Of a stretch of DNA of 64,000 nucleotides, positions 39,048-52,960 are shown piece after piece. Below the pieces are notes generated by a model. That model was given only the letters and a program-made list of their open reading frames with translations, had not been told where the DNA came from and searched no databases. Source of the DNA: Hyperoodon ampullatus (lineage: Eukaryota; Chordata; Mammalia; Artiodactyla; Ziphiidae); the NCBI GenBank assembly GCA_949752795.1, contig CATKHW010000058.1:558001-622000 (forward strand), in the 5' to 3' direction. Position 1 is the stretch's first letter; each line of letters opens with the position of its first letter. A program made the position numbers and the translations under genes.

Positions 39048-40787
39048 CTGGGAAATTCTTTACAATTCCTTCAGGGTCTCTGATGAAACCTGAAATGACC
39101 CTATCTACAATGACAGCTGGATGTGGCATAAGGCTGGACACTTGGGACTGAGAGGATTGGTGAGATTGGGTGAGCAAATGCAGACCCTTTAAAGCAATAA
39201 TGCATGGCACACATTCCATGGGTCCCAACTCTCCAGGTTGAAGGGAATATTACTACAGATATAACATGTACGGGAATCCTAGAGAACGGACACACTGTGA
39301 ATACGAAAGGTTTCTAAAACTCAACGAATAGTCCCTCTCCTGGTGCTCCGGTTTGACTTTCCATCTGCTTTATTATCAACCTCCCAACTTGGAGAGACAG
39401 CCCCTTTAACCTCCTGGTTCGCACAGGTTGCCAATTTGGCAGAGGATGAAAGGGAAGAGGGAGAACCAATGAGAGAGTAGCTGTTAGGCATTTGGACGGG
39501 CACATATCACTGTAATTTCCCGGCAGGAAGAAGAATTAACCAAAGTCTCAGCCACCCACCGGGAATCAGTATAGATCCTGAACCAAAATTTTGGACTTGC
39601 GGTCAGCTCACCAAAAACGAGTTGAAAAATGGAGCTCAGGGGCACAGCAATTCACAAACTGGCCGAGTAATAAAGGACAACTATCGTCCAAAAATCTGTT
39701 GAGGGAAGGCAACGAGGCGGACTTGAAAGCGAGGCAGAATAGCAGGAAACAGATTTCCAGAGGTACGTTGGAATCGCCTTTAAAGCACAGGAAGAGGGGC
39801 ACAACTTCGACAATGATGCACTTGGCCAAAAAGGGCGTATGCGTTTTCTCCTGAATATATTCAGGAGAAAACGCATACGCCCTTTTTGGCCAAGCAAGCA
39901 AGCGGGCAATGCAAATCTGCACTACAAAGAAGTATCACTTCCCACCGGTCAAAAGGGACATCCACAAAATGTGTAAAAACCAGAAAGGCAAGACAGGCCC
40001 TGGAGAACAGGGAGCCTTGTTATGTTGATGGGCGGGATGTAAATTGCCAACTGCCTCTCTGGAGGAGTGCATTGTGTTCCCTAAAACAAGTAAACAACAG
40101 AGCTACAGAGCCAAGGGCACTTCCAGTCTAGGGAATATACCTGGGAAAAACTGAAAATCAATAAGACAGAGCCACCCCAAAATTTAGGGCTGCACTGCTT
40201 ACAAGGACCTCAACTTGGGTACACCTTAAATATCCCAGGAAATATAAAATTGGTTCAAAAATTTGTGGTACTTACGTACGATGGAATATCCCTCAGCCAT
40301 GAAATCAATGTCATAAGACCAGTAGCAGCAAAATGGGTGGATTCAGGTACGATGATTCTAAGTGAAATAAGTCACAGAGAAAAAGAAACTTATCATAAGT
40401 TATCACTTATGAAGATCCTGTAAACATGGCTACACTTGAACTGAGTTAGGAAAGAGAACAGTGTCTCACATTTAGAAAACACTCTTATGCCTGCTTAAGG
40501 GGGAAGGAGAGGTGGGGTGATGCATAAAACCAGAGTTTGATATAAGCACAGGTCCCGTTCCAAAAACCAACTATGGAATAGACAAGACCTACACCTTCCT
40601 CAGTGAAAGGGACTCAAAACCCCATATTTCCCGCAGAGGAATATATCTGACTAGTAAGAATCTTAAAACCTATGTATTGATATGTCTCCGTAAGGGAATC
40701 AAGTGTGTCTAGACTGGCATAAACATGGCAGCGAGAATCAGCTCAAACCCACTATAAAAAGGAATTTCAAAAACAAAACAAAAAAAA
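39048..40787 (+). repeat. Unit 23, gamma' (extra unit)
   Basis: 1740 bp, perfect palindrome at 39821-39894. Like gamma it has AAAAATTTGTGG, but it has G at 39569 (ATCAGTATAG) and the common AAAACCCCAT. It is the extra unit that makes this block four units long. Confidence 0.95.
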
Positions 40788-42527
40788 CTGGGAAATTCTT
40801 TACAATTCCTTCAGGGTCTCTGATGAAACCTGAAATGACCCTATCTACAATGACAGCTGGATGTGGCATAAGGCTGGACACTTGGGACTGAGAGGATTGG
40901 TGAGATTGGGTGAGCAAATGCAGACCCTTTAAAGCAATAATGCATGGCACACATTCCATGGGTCCCAACTCTCCAGGTTGAAGGGAATATTACTACAGAT
41001 ATAACATGTACGGGAATCCTAGAGAACGGACACACTGTGAATACGAAAGGTTTCTAAAACTCAACGAATAGTCCCTCTCCTGGTGCTCCGGTTTGACTTT
41101 CCATCTGCTTTATTATCAACCTCCCAACTTGGAGAGACAGCCCCTTTAACCTCCTGGTTCGCACAGGTTGCCAATTTGGCAGAGGATGAAAGGGAAGAGG
41201 GAGAACCAATGAGAGAGTAGCTGTTAGGCATTTGGACGGGCACATATCACTGTAATTTCCCGGCAGGAAGAAGAATTAACCAAAGTCTCAGCCACCCACC
41301 GGGAATCATTATAGATCCTGAACCAAAATTTTGGACTTGCGGTCAGCTCACCAAAAACGAGTTGAAAAATGGAGCTCAGGGGCACAGCAATTCACAAACT
41401 GGCCGAGTAATAAAGGACAACTATCGTCCAAAAATCTGTTGAGGGAAGGCAACGAGGCGGACTTGAAAGCGAGGCAGAATAGCAGGAAACAGATTTCCAG
41501 AGGTACGTTGGAATCGCCTTTAAAGCACAGGAAGAGGGGCACAACTTCGACAATGATGCACTTGGCCAAAAAGGGCGTATGCGTTTTCTCCTGAATATAT
41601 TCAGGAGAAAACGCATACGCCCTTTTTGGCCAAGCAAGCAAGCGGGCAATGCAAATCTGCACTACAAAGAAGTATCACTTCCCACCGGTCAAAAGGGACA
41701 TCCACAAAATGTGTAAAAACCAGAAAGGCAAGACAGGCCCTGGAGAACAGGGAGCCTTGTTATGTTGATGGGCGGGATGTAAATTGCCAACTGCCTCTCT
41801 GGAGGAGTGCATTGTGTTCCCTAAAACAAGTAAACAACAGAGCTACAGAGCCAAGGGCACTTCCAGTCTAGGGAATATACCTGGGAAAAACTGAAAATCA
41901 ATAAGACAGAGCCACCCCAAAATTTAGGGCTGCACTGCTTACAAGGACCTCAACTTGGGTACACCTTAAATATCCCAGGAAATATAAAATTGGTTCAAAA
42001 ATTTGTGGTACTTACGTACGATGGAATATCCCTCAGCCATGAAATCAATGTCATAAGACCAGTAGCAGCAAAATGGGTGGATTCAGGTACGATGATTCTA
42101 AGTGAAATAAGTCACAGAGAAAAAGAAACTTATCATAAGTTATCACTTATGAAGATCCTGTAAACATGGCTACACTTGAACTGAGTTAGGAAAGAGAACA
42201 GTGTCTCACATTTAGAAAACACTCTTATGCCTGCTTAAGGGGGAAGGAGAGGTGGGGTGATGCATAAAACCAGAGTTTGATATAAGCACAGGTCCCGTTC
42301 CAAAAACCAACTATGGAATAGACAAGACCTACACCTTCCTCAGTGAAAGGGACTCAAAACCACATATTTCCCGCAGAGGAATATATCTGACTAGTAAGAA
42401 TCTTAAAACCTATGTATTGATATGTCTCCGTAAGGGAATCAAGTGTGTCTAGACTGGCATAAACATGGCAGCGAGAATCAGCTCAAACCCACTATAAAAA
42501 GGAATTTCAAAAACAAAACAAAAAAAA
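40788..42527 (+). repeat. Unit 24, gamma member of HOR 2
   Basis: 1740 bp, perfect palindrome at 41561-41634. Same markers as unit 20: T at 41309 and A at 42362. Confidence 0.95.
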
Positions 42528-44266
42528 CTGGGAAATTCTTTACAATTCCTTCAGGGTCTCTGATGAAACCTGAAATGACCCTATCTACAATGACAGCTGG
42601 ATGTGGCATAAGGCTGGACACTTGGGACTGAGAGGATTGGTGAGATTGGGTGAGCAAATGCAGACCCTTTAAAGCAATAATGCATGGCACACATTCCATG
42701 GGTCCCAACGCTCCAGGTTGAAGGGAATATTACTACAGATATAACATGTACGGGAATCCTAGAGAACGGACACACTGTGAATACGAAAGGTTTCTAAAAC
42801 TCAACGAATAGTCCCTCTCCTGGTGCTCCGGTTTGACTTTCCATCTGCTTTATTATCAACCTCCCAACTTGGAGAGACAGCCCCTTTAACCTCCTGGTTC
42901 GCACAGGTTGCCAATTTGGCAGAGGATGAAAGGGAAGAGGGAGAACCAATGAGAGAGTAGCTGTTAGGCATTTGGACGGGCACATATCACTGTAATATCC
43001 CGGCAGGAAGAAGAATTAACCAAAGTCTCAGCCACCCACCGGGAATCAGTATAGATCCTGAACCAAAATTTTGGACTTGCGGTCAGCTCACCAAAAACGA
43101 GTTGAAAAATGGAGCTCAGGGGCACAGCAATTCACAAACTGGCCGAGTAATAAAGGACAACTATCGTCCAAAAATCTGTTGAGGGAAGGCAACGAGGCGG
43201 ACTTGAAAGCGAGGCAGATTAGCAGGAAACAGATTTCCAGAGGTACGTTGGAATCGCCTTTTAAGCACAGGAAGAGGGGCACAACTTCGACAATGATGCA
43301 CTTGGCCAAAAAGGGCGTATGCGTTTTCTCCTGAATATATTCAGGAGAAAACGCATACGCCCTTTTTGGCCAAGCAAGCAAGCGGGCAATGCAAATCTGC
43401 ACTACAAAGAAGTATCACTTCCCACCGGTCAAAAGGGACATCCACAAAATGTGTAAAAACCAGAAAGGCAAGACAGGCCCTGGAGAACAGGGAGCCTTGT
43501 TATGCTGATGGGCGGGATGTAAATTGCCAACTGCCTCTCTGGAGGAGTGCATTGTGTTCCCTAAAACAAGTAAACAACAGAGCTACAGAGCCAAGGGCAC
43601 TTCCAGTCTAGGGAATATACCTTGGGAAAACTGAAAATCAAAAAGACACAGCCACCCCAAAATTTAGGGCTGCACTGCTTACAAGGACCTCAACTTGGGT
43701 ACACCTTAAATATCCCAGGAAATATAAAAATGGTTCAAAAAATTGTGGTACTTACGTACGATGGAATATCCCTCAGCCATGAAATCAATGTCATAAGACC
43801 AGTAGCAGCAAAATGGGTGGATTCAGGTACGATGATTCTAAGTGAAATAAGTCACACAGAAAAAGAAACTTATCATAAGATATCACTTATGAAGATCCTG
43901 TAAACATGGCTACACTTGAACTGAGTTAGGAAAGAGAACAGTGTCTCTCATTTAGAAAACACTCTTATGCCTGCTTAAGGGGGAAGGAGAGGTGGGGTGA
44001 TGCATAAAACCAGAGTTTGATATAAGCACAGGTACCGTTCCAAAAACCAACTATGGAATAGACAAGACCTACACCTTCCTCAGTGAAAGGGACTCAAAAC
44101 CCCATATTTCCCGCAGAGGAATATATCTGACTAGTAAGAATCTTAAAACCTATGTATTGATATGTCTCCGTAAGGGAATCAAGTGTGTCTAGACTGGGAT
44201 AAATATGGCAGCGAGAATCAGCTCAAACCCACTATAAAAAGGAATTTCAAAAATAAAACAAAAAAA
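42528..44266 (+). repeat. Unit 25, alpha member of HOR 2
   Basis: 1739 bp, perfect palindrome at 43301-43374. Same marker set as unit 21, 6,954 bp upstream. Confidence 0.96.
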
Positions 44267-46001
44267 CTGGGAAATTCTTTACAATTCCTTCAGGGTCTCT
44301 GATGAAACCTGAAATGACCCTATCTACAATGACAGCTGGATGTGGCATAAGGCTGGACACTTGGGACTGAGAGGATTGGTGAGATTGGGTGAGCAAATGC
44401 AGACCCTTTAAAGCAATAATGCATGGCACACATTCCATGGGTCCCAACTCTCCAGGTTGAAGGGAATATTACTACAGATATAACATGTACGGGAATCCTA
44501 GAGAACGGACACACTGTGAATACGAAAGGTTTCTAAAACTCAACGAATAGTCCCTCTCCTGGTGCTCCGGTTTGACTTTCCATCTGCTTTATTATCAACC
44601 TCCCAACTTGGAGAGACAGCCCCTTTAACCTCCTGGTTCGCACAGGTTGCCAATTTGGCAGAGGATGAAAGGGAAGAGGGAGAACCAATGAGAGAGTAGC
44701 TGTTAGGCATTTGGACGGGCACATATCACTGTAATTTCCCGGCAGGAAGAAGAATTAACCAAAGTCTCAGCCACCCACCGGGAATCAGTATAGATCCTGA
44801 ACCAAAATTTTGGACTTGCGGTCAGCTCACCAAAAACGAGTTGAAAAATGGAGCTCAGGGGCACAGCAATTCACAAACTGGCCGAGTAATAAAGGACAAC
44901 TATCGTCCAAAAATCTGTTGAGGGAAGGCAACGAGGCGGACTTGAAAGCGAGGCAGAATAGCAGGAAACAGATTTCAAGAGGTACGTTGGAATCGCCTTT
45001 AAAGCACAGGAAGAGGGGCACAACTTCGACAATGATGCACTTGGCCAAAAAGGGCGTATGCGTTTTCTCCTGAATCAGGAGAAAACGCATACGCCCTTTT
45101 TGGCCAAGCAAGCAAGCGGGCAATGCAAATCTGCACTACAAAGAAGTATCACTTCCCACCGGTCAAAAGGGACATCCACAAAATGTGTAAAAACCAGAAA
45201 GGCAAGACAGGCCCTGGAGAACAGGGAGCCTTGTTATGTTGACGGGCGGGATGTAAATTGCCAACTGCCTCTCTGGAGGAGTGCATTGTGTTCCCTAATA
45301 CAAGTAAAGAACAGAGCTACAGAGCCAAGGGCACTTCCAGTCTAGGGAACATACCTGGGAAAAACTGAAAATCAATAAGACAGAGCCACCCCAAAATTTA
45401 GGGCTGCACTGCTTACAAGGACCTCAACTTGGGTACACCTTAAATATGCCAGGAAATATAAAAATGGTTCAAAAAATTGTGGTACTTACGTACGATGGAA
45501 TATCCCTCAGCCATGAAATCAATGTCATAAGACCAGTAGCAGCAAAATGGGTGGATTCAGGTACGATGATTCTAAGTGAAATAAGTCACAGAGAAAAAGA
45601 AACTTATCATAAGTTATCACTTATGAAGATCCTGTAAACATGGCTACACTTGAACTGAGTTAGGAAAGAGAACAGTGTCTCACATTTAGAAAACACTCTT
45701 ATGCCTGCTTAAGGGGGAAGGAGAGGTGGGGTGATGCATAAAACCAGAGTTTGATATAAGCACAGGTCCCGTTCCAAAAACCAACTATGGAATAGACAAG
45801 ACCTACACCTTCCTCAGTGAAAGGGACTCAAAACCCCATATTTCCCGCAGAGGAATATATCTGACTAGTAAGAATCTTAAAACCTATGTATTGATATGTC
45901 TCCGTAAGGGAATCAAGTGTGTCTAGACTGGCATAAACATGGCAGCGAGAATCAGCTCAAACCCACTATAAAAAGGAATTTCAAAAACAAAACAAAAAAA
46001 A
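44267..46001 (+). repeat. Unit 26, beta member of HOR 2
   Basis: 1735 bp, centre-deleted palindrome at 45040-45108, with all linked beta variants. Confidence 0.96.
45040..45108. repeat. Palindrome with centre deleted (unit 26)
   Basis: Third copy of the 5 bp centre deletion, 6,954 bp after that of unit 22. That distance is four units, against three units between the first two copies. The linked variants are again shared. Confidence 0.97.
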
Positions 46002-47741
46002 CTGGGAAATTCTTTACAATTCCTTCAGGGTCTCTGATGAAACCTGAAATGACCCTATCTACAATGACAGCTGGATGTGGCATAAGGCTGGACACTTGGG
46101 ACTGAGAGGATTGGTGAGATTGGGTGAGCAAATGCAGACCCTTTAAAGCAATAATGCATGGCACACATTCCATGGGTCCCAACTCTCCAGGTTGAAGGGA
46201 ATATTACTACAGATATAACATGTACGGGAATCCTAGAGAACGGACACACTGTGAATACGAAAGGTTTCTAAAACTCAACGAATAGTCCCTCTCCTGGTGC
46301 TCCGGTTTGACTTTCCATCTGCTTTATTATCAACCTCCCAACTTGGAGAGACAGCCCCTTTAACCTCCTGGTTCGCACAGGTTGCCAATTTGGCAGAGGA
46401 TGAAAGGGAAGAGGGAGAACCAATGAGAGAGTAGCTGTTAGGCATTTGGACGGGCACATATCACTGTAATTTCCCGGCAGGAAGAAGAATTAACCAAAGT
46501 CTCAGCCACCCACCGGGAATCAGTATAGATCCTGAACCAAAATTTTGGACTTGCGGTCAGCTCACCAAAAACGAGTTGAAAAATGGAGCTCAGGGGCACA
46601 GCAATTCACAAACTGGCCGAGTAATAAAGGACAACTATCGTCCAAAAATCTGTTGAGGGAAGGCAACGAGGCGGACTTGAAAGCGAGGCAGAATAGCAGG
46701 AAACAGATTTCCAGAGGTACGTTGGAATCGCCTTTAAAGCACAGGAAGAGGGGCACAACTTCGACAATGATGCACTTGGCCAAAAAGGGCGTATGCGTTT
46801 TCTCCTGAATATATTCAGGAGAAAACGCATACGCCCTTTTTGGCCAAGCAAGCAAGCGGGCAATGCAAATCTGCACTACAAAGAAGTATCACTTCCCACC
46901 GGTCAAAAGGGACATCCACAAAATGTGTAAAAACCAGAAAGGCAAGACAGGCCCTGGAGAACAGGGAGCCTTGTTATGTTGATGGGCGGGATGTAAATTG
47001 CCAACTGCCTCTCTGGAGGAGTGCATTGTGTTCCCTAAAACAAGTAAACAACAGAGCTACAGAGCCAAGGGCACTTCCAGTCTAGGGAATATACCTGGGA
47101 AAAACTGAAAATCAATAAGACAGAGCCACCCCAAAATTTAGGGCTGCACTGCTTACAAGGACCTCAACTTGGGTACACCTTAAATATCCCAGGAAATATA
47201 AAATTGGTTCAAAAATTTGTGGTACTTACGTACGATGGAATATCCCTCAGCCATGAAATCAATGTCATAAGACCAGTAGCAGCAAAATGGGTGGATTCAG
47301 GTACGATGATTCTAAGTGAAATAAGTCACAGAGAAAAAGAAACTTATCATAAGTTATCACTTATGAAGATCCTGTAAACATGGCTACACTTGAACTGAGT
47401 TAGGAAAGAGAACAGTGTCTCACATTTAGAAAACACTCTTATGCCTGCTTAAGGGGGAAGGAGAGGTGGGGTGATGCATAAAACCAGAGTTTGATATAAG
47501 CACAGGTCCCGTTCCAAAAACCAACTATGGAATAGACAAGACCTACACCTTCCTCAGTGAAAGGGACTCAAAACCACATATTTCCCGCAGAGGAATATAT
47601 CTGACTAGTAAGAATCTTAAAACCTATGTATTGATATGTCTCCGTAAGGGAATCAAGTGTGTCTAGACTGGCATAAACATGGCAGCGAGAATCAGCTCAA
47701 ACCCACTATAAAAAGGAATTTCAAAAACAAAACAAAAAAAA
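46002..47741 (+). repeat. Unit 27, gamma'/gamma recombinant
   Basis: 1740 bp, perfect palindrome at 46775-46848. The 5' half has G at 46523 as in unit 23; the 3' half has A at 47576 as in unit 24. This is what an unequal exchange between gamma' and gamma would leave. Confidence 0.9.
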
Positions 47742-49480
47742 CTGGGAAATTCTTTACAATTCCTTCAGGGTCTCTGATGAAACCTGAAATGACCCTATCT
47801 ACAATGACAGCTGGATGTGGCATAAGGCTGGACACTTGGGACTGAGAGGATTGGTGAGATTGGGTGAGCAAATGCAGACCCTTTAAAGCAATAATGCATG
47901 GCACACATTCCATGGGTCCCAACGCTCCAGGTTGAAGGGAATATTACTACAGATATAACATGTACGGGAATCCTAGAGAACGGACACACTGTGAATACGA
48001 AAGGTTTCTAAAACTCAACGAATAGTCCCTCTCCTGGTGCTCCGGTTTGACTTTCCATCTGCTTTATTATCAACCTCCCAACTTGGAGAGACAGCCTCTT
48101 TAACCTCCTGGTTCGCACAGGTTGCCAATTTGGCAGAGGATGAAAGGGAAGAGGGAGAACCAATGAGAGAGTAGCTGTTAGGCATTTGGACGGGCACATA
48201 TCACTGTAATATCCCGGCAGGAAGAAGAATTAACCAAAGTCTCAGCCACCCACCGGGAATCAGTATAGATCCTGAACCAAAATTTTGGACTTGCGGTCAG
48301 CTCACCAAAAACGAGTTGAAAAATGGAGCTCAGGGGCACAGCAATTCACAAACTGGCCGAGTAATAAAGGACAACTATCGTCCAAAAATCTGTTGAGGGA
48401 AGGCAACGAGGCGGACTTGAAAGCGAGGCAGATTAGCAGGAAACAGATTTCCAGAGGTACGTTGGAATCGCCTTTTAAGCACAGGAAGAGGGGCACAACT
48501 TCGACAATGATGCACTTGGCCAAAAAGGGCGTATGCGTTTTCTCCTGAATATATTCAGGAGAAAACGCATACGCCCTTTTTGGCCAAGCAAGCAAGCGGG
48601 CAATGCAAATCTGCACTACAAAGAAGTATCACTTCCCACCGGTCAAAAGGGACATCCACAAAATGTGTAAAAACCAGAAAGGCAAGACAGGCCCTGGAGA
48701 ACAGGGAGCCTTGTTATGCTGATGGGCGGGATGTAAATTGCCAACTGCCTCTCTGGAGGAGTGCATTGTGTTCCCTAAAACAAGTAAACAACAGAGCTAC
48801 AGAGCCAAGGGCACTTCCAGTCTAGGGAATATACCTTGGGAAAACTGAAAATCAAAAAGACACAGCCACCCCAAAATTTAGGGCTGCACTGCTTACAAGG
48901 ACCTCAACTTGGGTACACCTTAAATATCCCAGGAAATATAAAAATGGTTCAAAAAATTGTGGTACTTACGTACGATGGAATATCCCTCAGCCATGAAATC
49001 AATGTCATAAGACCAGTAGCAGCAAAATGGGTGGATTCAGGTACGATGATTCTAAGTGAAATAAGTCACACAGAAAAAGAAACTTATCATAAGATATCAC
49101 TTATGAAGATCCTGTAAACATGGCTACACTTGAACTGAGTTAGGAAAGAGAACAGTGTCTCTCATTTAGAAAACACTCTTATGCCTGCTTAAGGGGGAAG
49201 GAGAGGTGGGGTGATGCATAAAACCAGAGTTTGATATAAGCACAGGTACCGTTCCAAAAACCAACTATGGAATAGACAAGACCTACACCTTCCTCAGTGA
49301 AAGGGACTCAAAACCCCATATTTCCCGCAGAGGAATATATCTGACTAGTAAGAATCTTAAAACCTATGTATTGATATGTCTCCGTAAGGGAATCAAGTGT
49401 GTCTAGACTGGGATAAATATGGCAGCGAGAATCAGCTCAAACCCACTATAAAAAGGAATTTCAAAAATAAAACAAAAAAA
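47742..49480 (+). repeat. Unit 28, alpha member of HOR 2
   Basis: 1739 bp, perfect palindrome at 48515-48588. Private GACAGCCTCTTTAACC, which by chance or retention matches the L1 spelling at that site. Confidence 0.95.
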
Positions 49481-51220
49481 CTGGGAAATTCTTTACAATT
49501 CCTTCAGGGTCTCTGATGAAACCTGAAATGACCCTATCTACAATGACAGCTGGATGTGGCATAAGGCTGGACACTTGGGACTGAGAGGATTGGTGAGATT
49601 GGGTGAGCAAATGCAGACCCTTTAAAGCAATAATGCATGGCACACATTCCATGGGTCCCAACTCTCCAGGTTGAAGGGAATATTACTACAGATATAACAT
49701 GTACGGGAATCCTAGAGAACGGACACACTGTGAATACGAAAGGTTTCTAAAACTCAACGAATAGTCCCTCTCCTGGTGCTCCGGTTTGACTTTCCATCTG
49801 CTTTATTATCAACCTCCCAACTTGGAGAGACAGCCCCTTTAACCTCCTGGTTCGCACAGGTTGCCAATTTGGCAGAGGATGAAAGGGAAGAGGGAGAACC
49901 AATGAGAGAGTAGCTGTTAGGCATTTGGACGGGCACATATCACTGTAATTTCCCGGCAGGAAGAAGAATTAACCAAAGTCTCAGCCACCCACCGGGAATC
50001 AGTATAGATCCTGAACCAAAATTTTGGACTTGCGGTCAGCTCACCAAAAACGAGTTGAAAAATGGAGCTCAGGGGCACAGCAATTCACAAACTGGCCGAG
50101 TAATAAAGGACAACTATCGTCCAAAAATCTGTTGAGGGAAGGCAACGAGGCGGACTTGAAAGCGAGGCAGAATAGCAGGAAACAGATTTCCAGAGGTACG
50201 TTGGAATCGCCTTTAAAGCACAGGAAGAGGAGCACAACTTCGACAATGATGCACTTGGCCAAAAAGGGCGTATGCGTTTTCTCCTGAATATATTCAGGAG
50301 AAAACGCATACGCCCTTTTTGGCCAAGCAAGCAAGCGGGCAATGCAAATCTGCACTACAAAGAAGTATCACTTCCCACCGGTCAAAAGGGACATCCACAA
50401 AATGTGTAAAAACCAGAAAGGCAAGACAGGCCCTGGAGAACAGGGAGCCTTGTTATGTTGATGGGCGGGATGTAAATTGCCAACTGCCTCTCTGGAGGAG
50501 TGCATTGTGTTCCCTAAAACAAGTAAAGAACAGAGCTACAGAGCCAAGGGCACTTCCAGTCTAGGGAATATACCTGGGAAAAACTGAAAATCAATAAGAC
50601 AGAGCCACCCCAAAATTTAGGGCTGCACTGCTTACAAGGACCTCAACTTGGATACACCTTAAATATCCCAGGAAATATAAAATTGGTTCAAAAAATTGTG
50701 GTACTTACGTACGATGGAATATCCCTCAGCCATGAAATCAATGTCATAAGACCAGTAGCAGCAAAATGGGTGGATTCAGGTACGATGATTCTAAGTGAAA
50801 TAAGTCACAGAGAAAAAGAAACTTATCATAAGTTATCACTTATGAAGATCCTGTAAACATGGCTACACTTGAACTGAGTTAGGAAAGAGAACAGTGTCTC
50901 ACATTTAGAAAACACTCTTATGCCTGCTTAAGCGGGAAGGAGAGGTGGGGTGATGCATAAAACCAGAGTTTGATATAAGCACAGGTCCCGTTCCAAAAAC
51001 CAACTATGGAATAGACAAGACCTACACCTTCCTCAGTGAAAGGGACTCAAAACCCCATATTTCCCGCAGAGGAATATATCTGACTAGTAAGAATCTTAAA
51101 ACCTATGTATTGATATGTCTCCGTAAGGGAATCAAGTGTGTCTAGACTGGCATAAACATGGCAGCGAGAATCAGCTCAAACCCACTATAAAAAGGAATTT
51201 CAAAAACAAAACAAAAAAAA
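49481..51220 (+). repeat. Unit 29, type A
   Basis: 1740 bp, perfect palindrome at 50254-50327. Shares GAAGAGGAGCAC with unit 30. Private CTTGGATACACC; CTTAAGCGGGAAGG is shared with unit 10. Confidence 0.95.
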
Positions 51221-52960
51221 CTGGGAAATTCTTTACAATTCCTTCAGGGTCTCTGATGAAACCTGAAATGACCCTATCTACAATGACAGCTGGATGTGGC
51301 ATAAGGCTGGACACTTGGGACTGAGAGGATTGGTGAGATTGGGTGAGCAAATGCAGACCCTTTAAAGCAATAATGCATGGCACACATTCCATGGGTCCCA
51401 ACTCTCCAGGTTGAAGGGAATATTACTACAGATATAACATGTACGGGAATCCTAGAGAACGGACACACTGTGAATACGAAAGGTTTCTAAAACTCAACGA
51501 ATAGTCCCTCTCCTGGTGCTCCGGTTTGACTTTCCATCTGCTTTATTATCAACCTCCCAACTTGGAGAGACAGCCCCTTTAACCTCCTGGTTCGCACAGG
51601 TTGCCAATTTGGCAGAGGATGAAAGGGAAGAGGGAGAACCAATGAGAGAGTAGCTGTTAGGCATTTGGACGGGCACATATCACTGTAATTTCCCGGCAGG
51701 AAGAAGAATTAACCAAAGTCTCAGCCACCCACCGGGAATCAGTATAGGTCCTGAACCAAAATTTTGGACTTGCGGTCAGCTCACCAAAAACGAGTTGAAA
51801 AATGGAGCTCAGGGGCACAGCAATTCACAAACTGGCCGAGTAATAAAGGACAACTATCGTCCAAAAATCTGTTGAGGGAAGGCAACGAGGCGGACTTGAA
51901 AGCGAGGCAGAATAGCAGGAAACAGATTTCCAGAGGTACGTTGGAATCGCCTTTAAAGCACAGGAAGAGGAGCACAACTTCGACAATGATGCACTTGGCC
52001 AAAAAGGGCGTATGCGTTTTCTCCTGAATATATTCAGGAGAAAACGCATACGCCCTTTTTGGCCAAGCAAGCAAGCGGGCAATGCAAATCTGCACTACAA
52101 AGAAGTATCACTTCCCACCGGTCAAAAGGGACATCCACAAAATGTGTAAAAACCAGAAAGGCAAGACAGGCCCTGGAGAACAGGGAGCCTTGTTATGTTG
52201 ATGGGCGGGATGTAAATTGCCAACTGCCTCTCTGGAGGAGTGCATTGTGTTCCCTAAAACAAGTAAACAACAGAGCTACAGAGCCAAGGGCACTTCCAGT
52301 CTAGGGAATATACCTGGGAAAAACTGAAAATCAATAAGACAGAGCCACCCCAAAATTTAGGGCTGCACTGCTTACAAGGACCTCAACTTGGGTACACCTT
52401 AAATATCCCAGGAAATATAAAATTGGTTCAAAAATTTGTGGTACTTACGTACGATGGAATATCCCTCAGCCATGAAATCAATGTCATAAGACCAGTAGCA
52501 GCAAAATGGGTGGATTCAGGTACGATGATTCTAAGTGAAATAAGTCACAGAGAAAAAGAAACTTATCATAAGTTATCACTTATGAAGATCCTGTAAACAT
52601 GGCTACACTTGAACTGAGTTAGGAAAGAGAACAGTGTCTCACATTTAGAAAACACTCTTATGCCTGCTTAAGGGGGAAGGAGAGGTGGGGTGATGCATAA
52701 AATCAGAGTTTGATATAAGCACAGGTCCCGTTCCAAAAACCAACTATGGAATAGACAAGACCTACACCTTCCTCAGTGAAAGGGACTCAAAACCCCATAT
52801 TTCCCGCAGAGGAATATATCTGACTAGTAAGAATCTTAAAACCTATGTATTGATATGTCTCCATAAGGGAATCAAGTGTGTCTAGACTGGCATAAACATG
52901 GCAGCGAGAATCAGCTCAAACCCACTATAAAAAGGAATTTCAAAAACAAAACAAAAAAAA
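51221..52960 (+). repeat. Unit 30, type A
   Basis: 1740 bp, perfect palindrome at 51994-52067. Has the gamma-type AAAAATTTGTGG. Private AGTATAGGTCC, AAAATCAGAG and a CpG to CpA change at 52863. Confidence 0.95.

Larger units (their letters stand above)
30360..49480 (+). repeat. Higher-order repeat 2: three- and four-unit blocks
   Basis: Units fall in the order alpha-beta-gamma (18-20), alpha-beta-gamma'-gamma (21-24), alpha-beta-gamma' (25-27), alpha (28). Alpha: ATATCCCGGC, CAGATTAGCAGG, CCTTTTAAGC, B-type 3' half, GTCTCTCATTT. Beta: centre-deleted palindrome, GTTGACGGGC, CTAATACAAG. Gamma: TTCAAAAATTTGTGG, ATCATTATAG, AAAACCACAT. Block lengths are 5,214, 6,954 and 5,214 bp. Within a class, copies look identical over almost all of their length. 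Confidence 0.9.
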
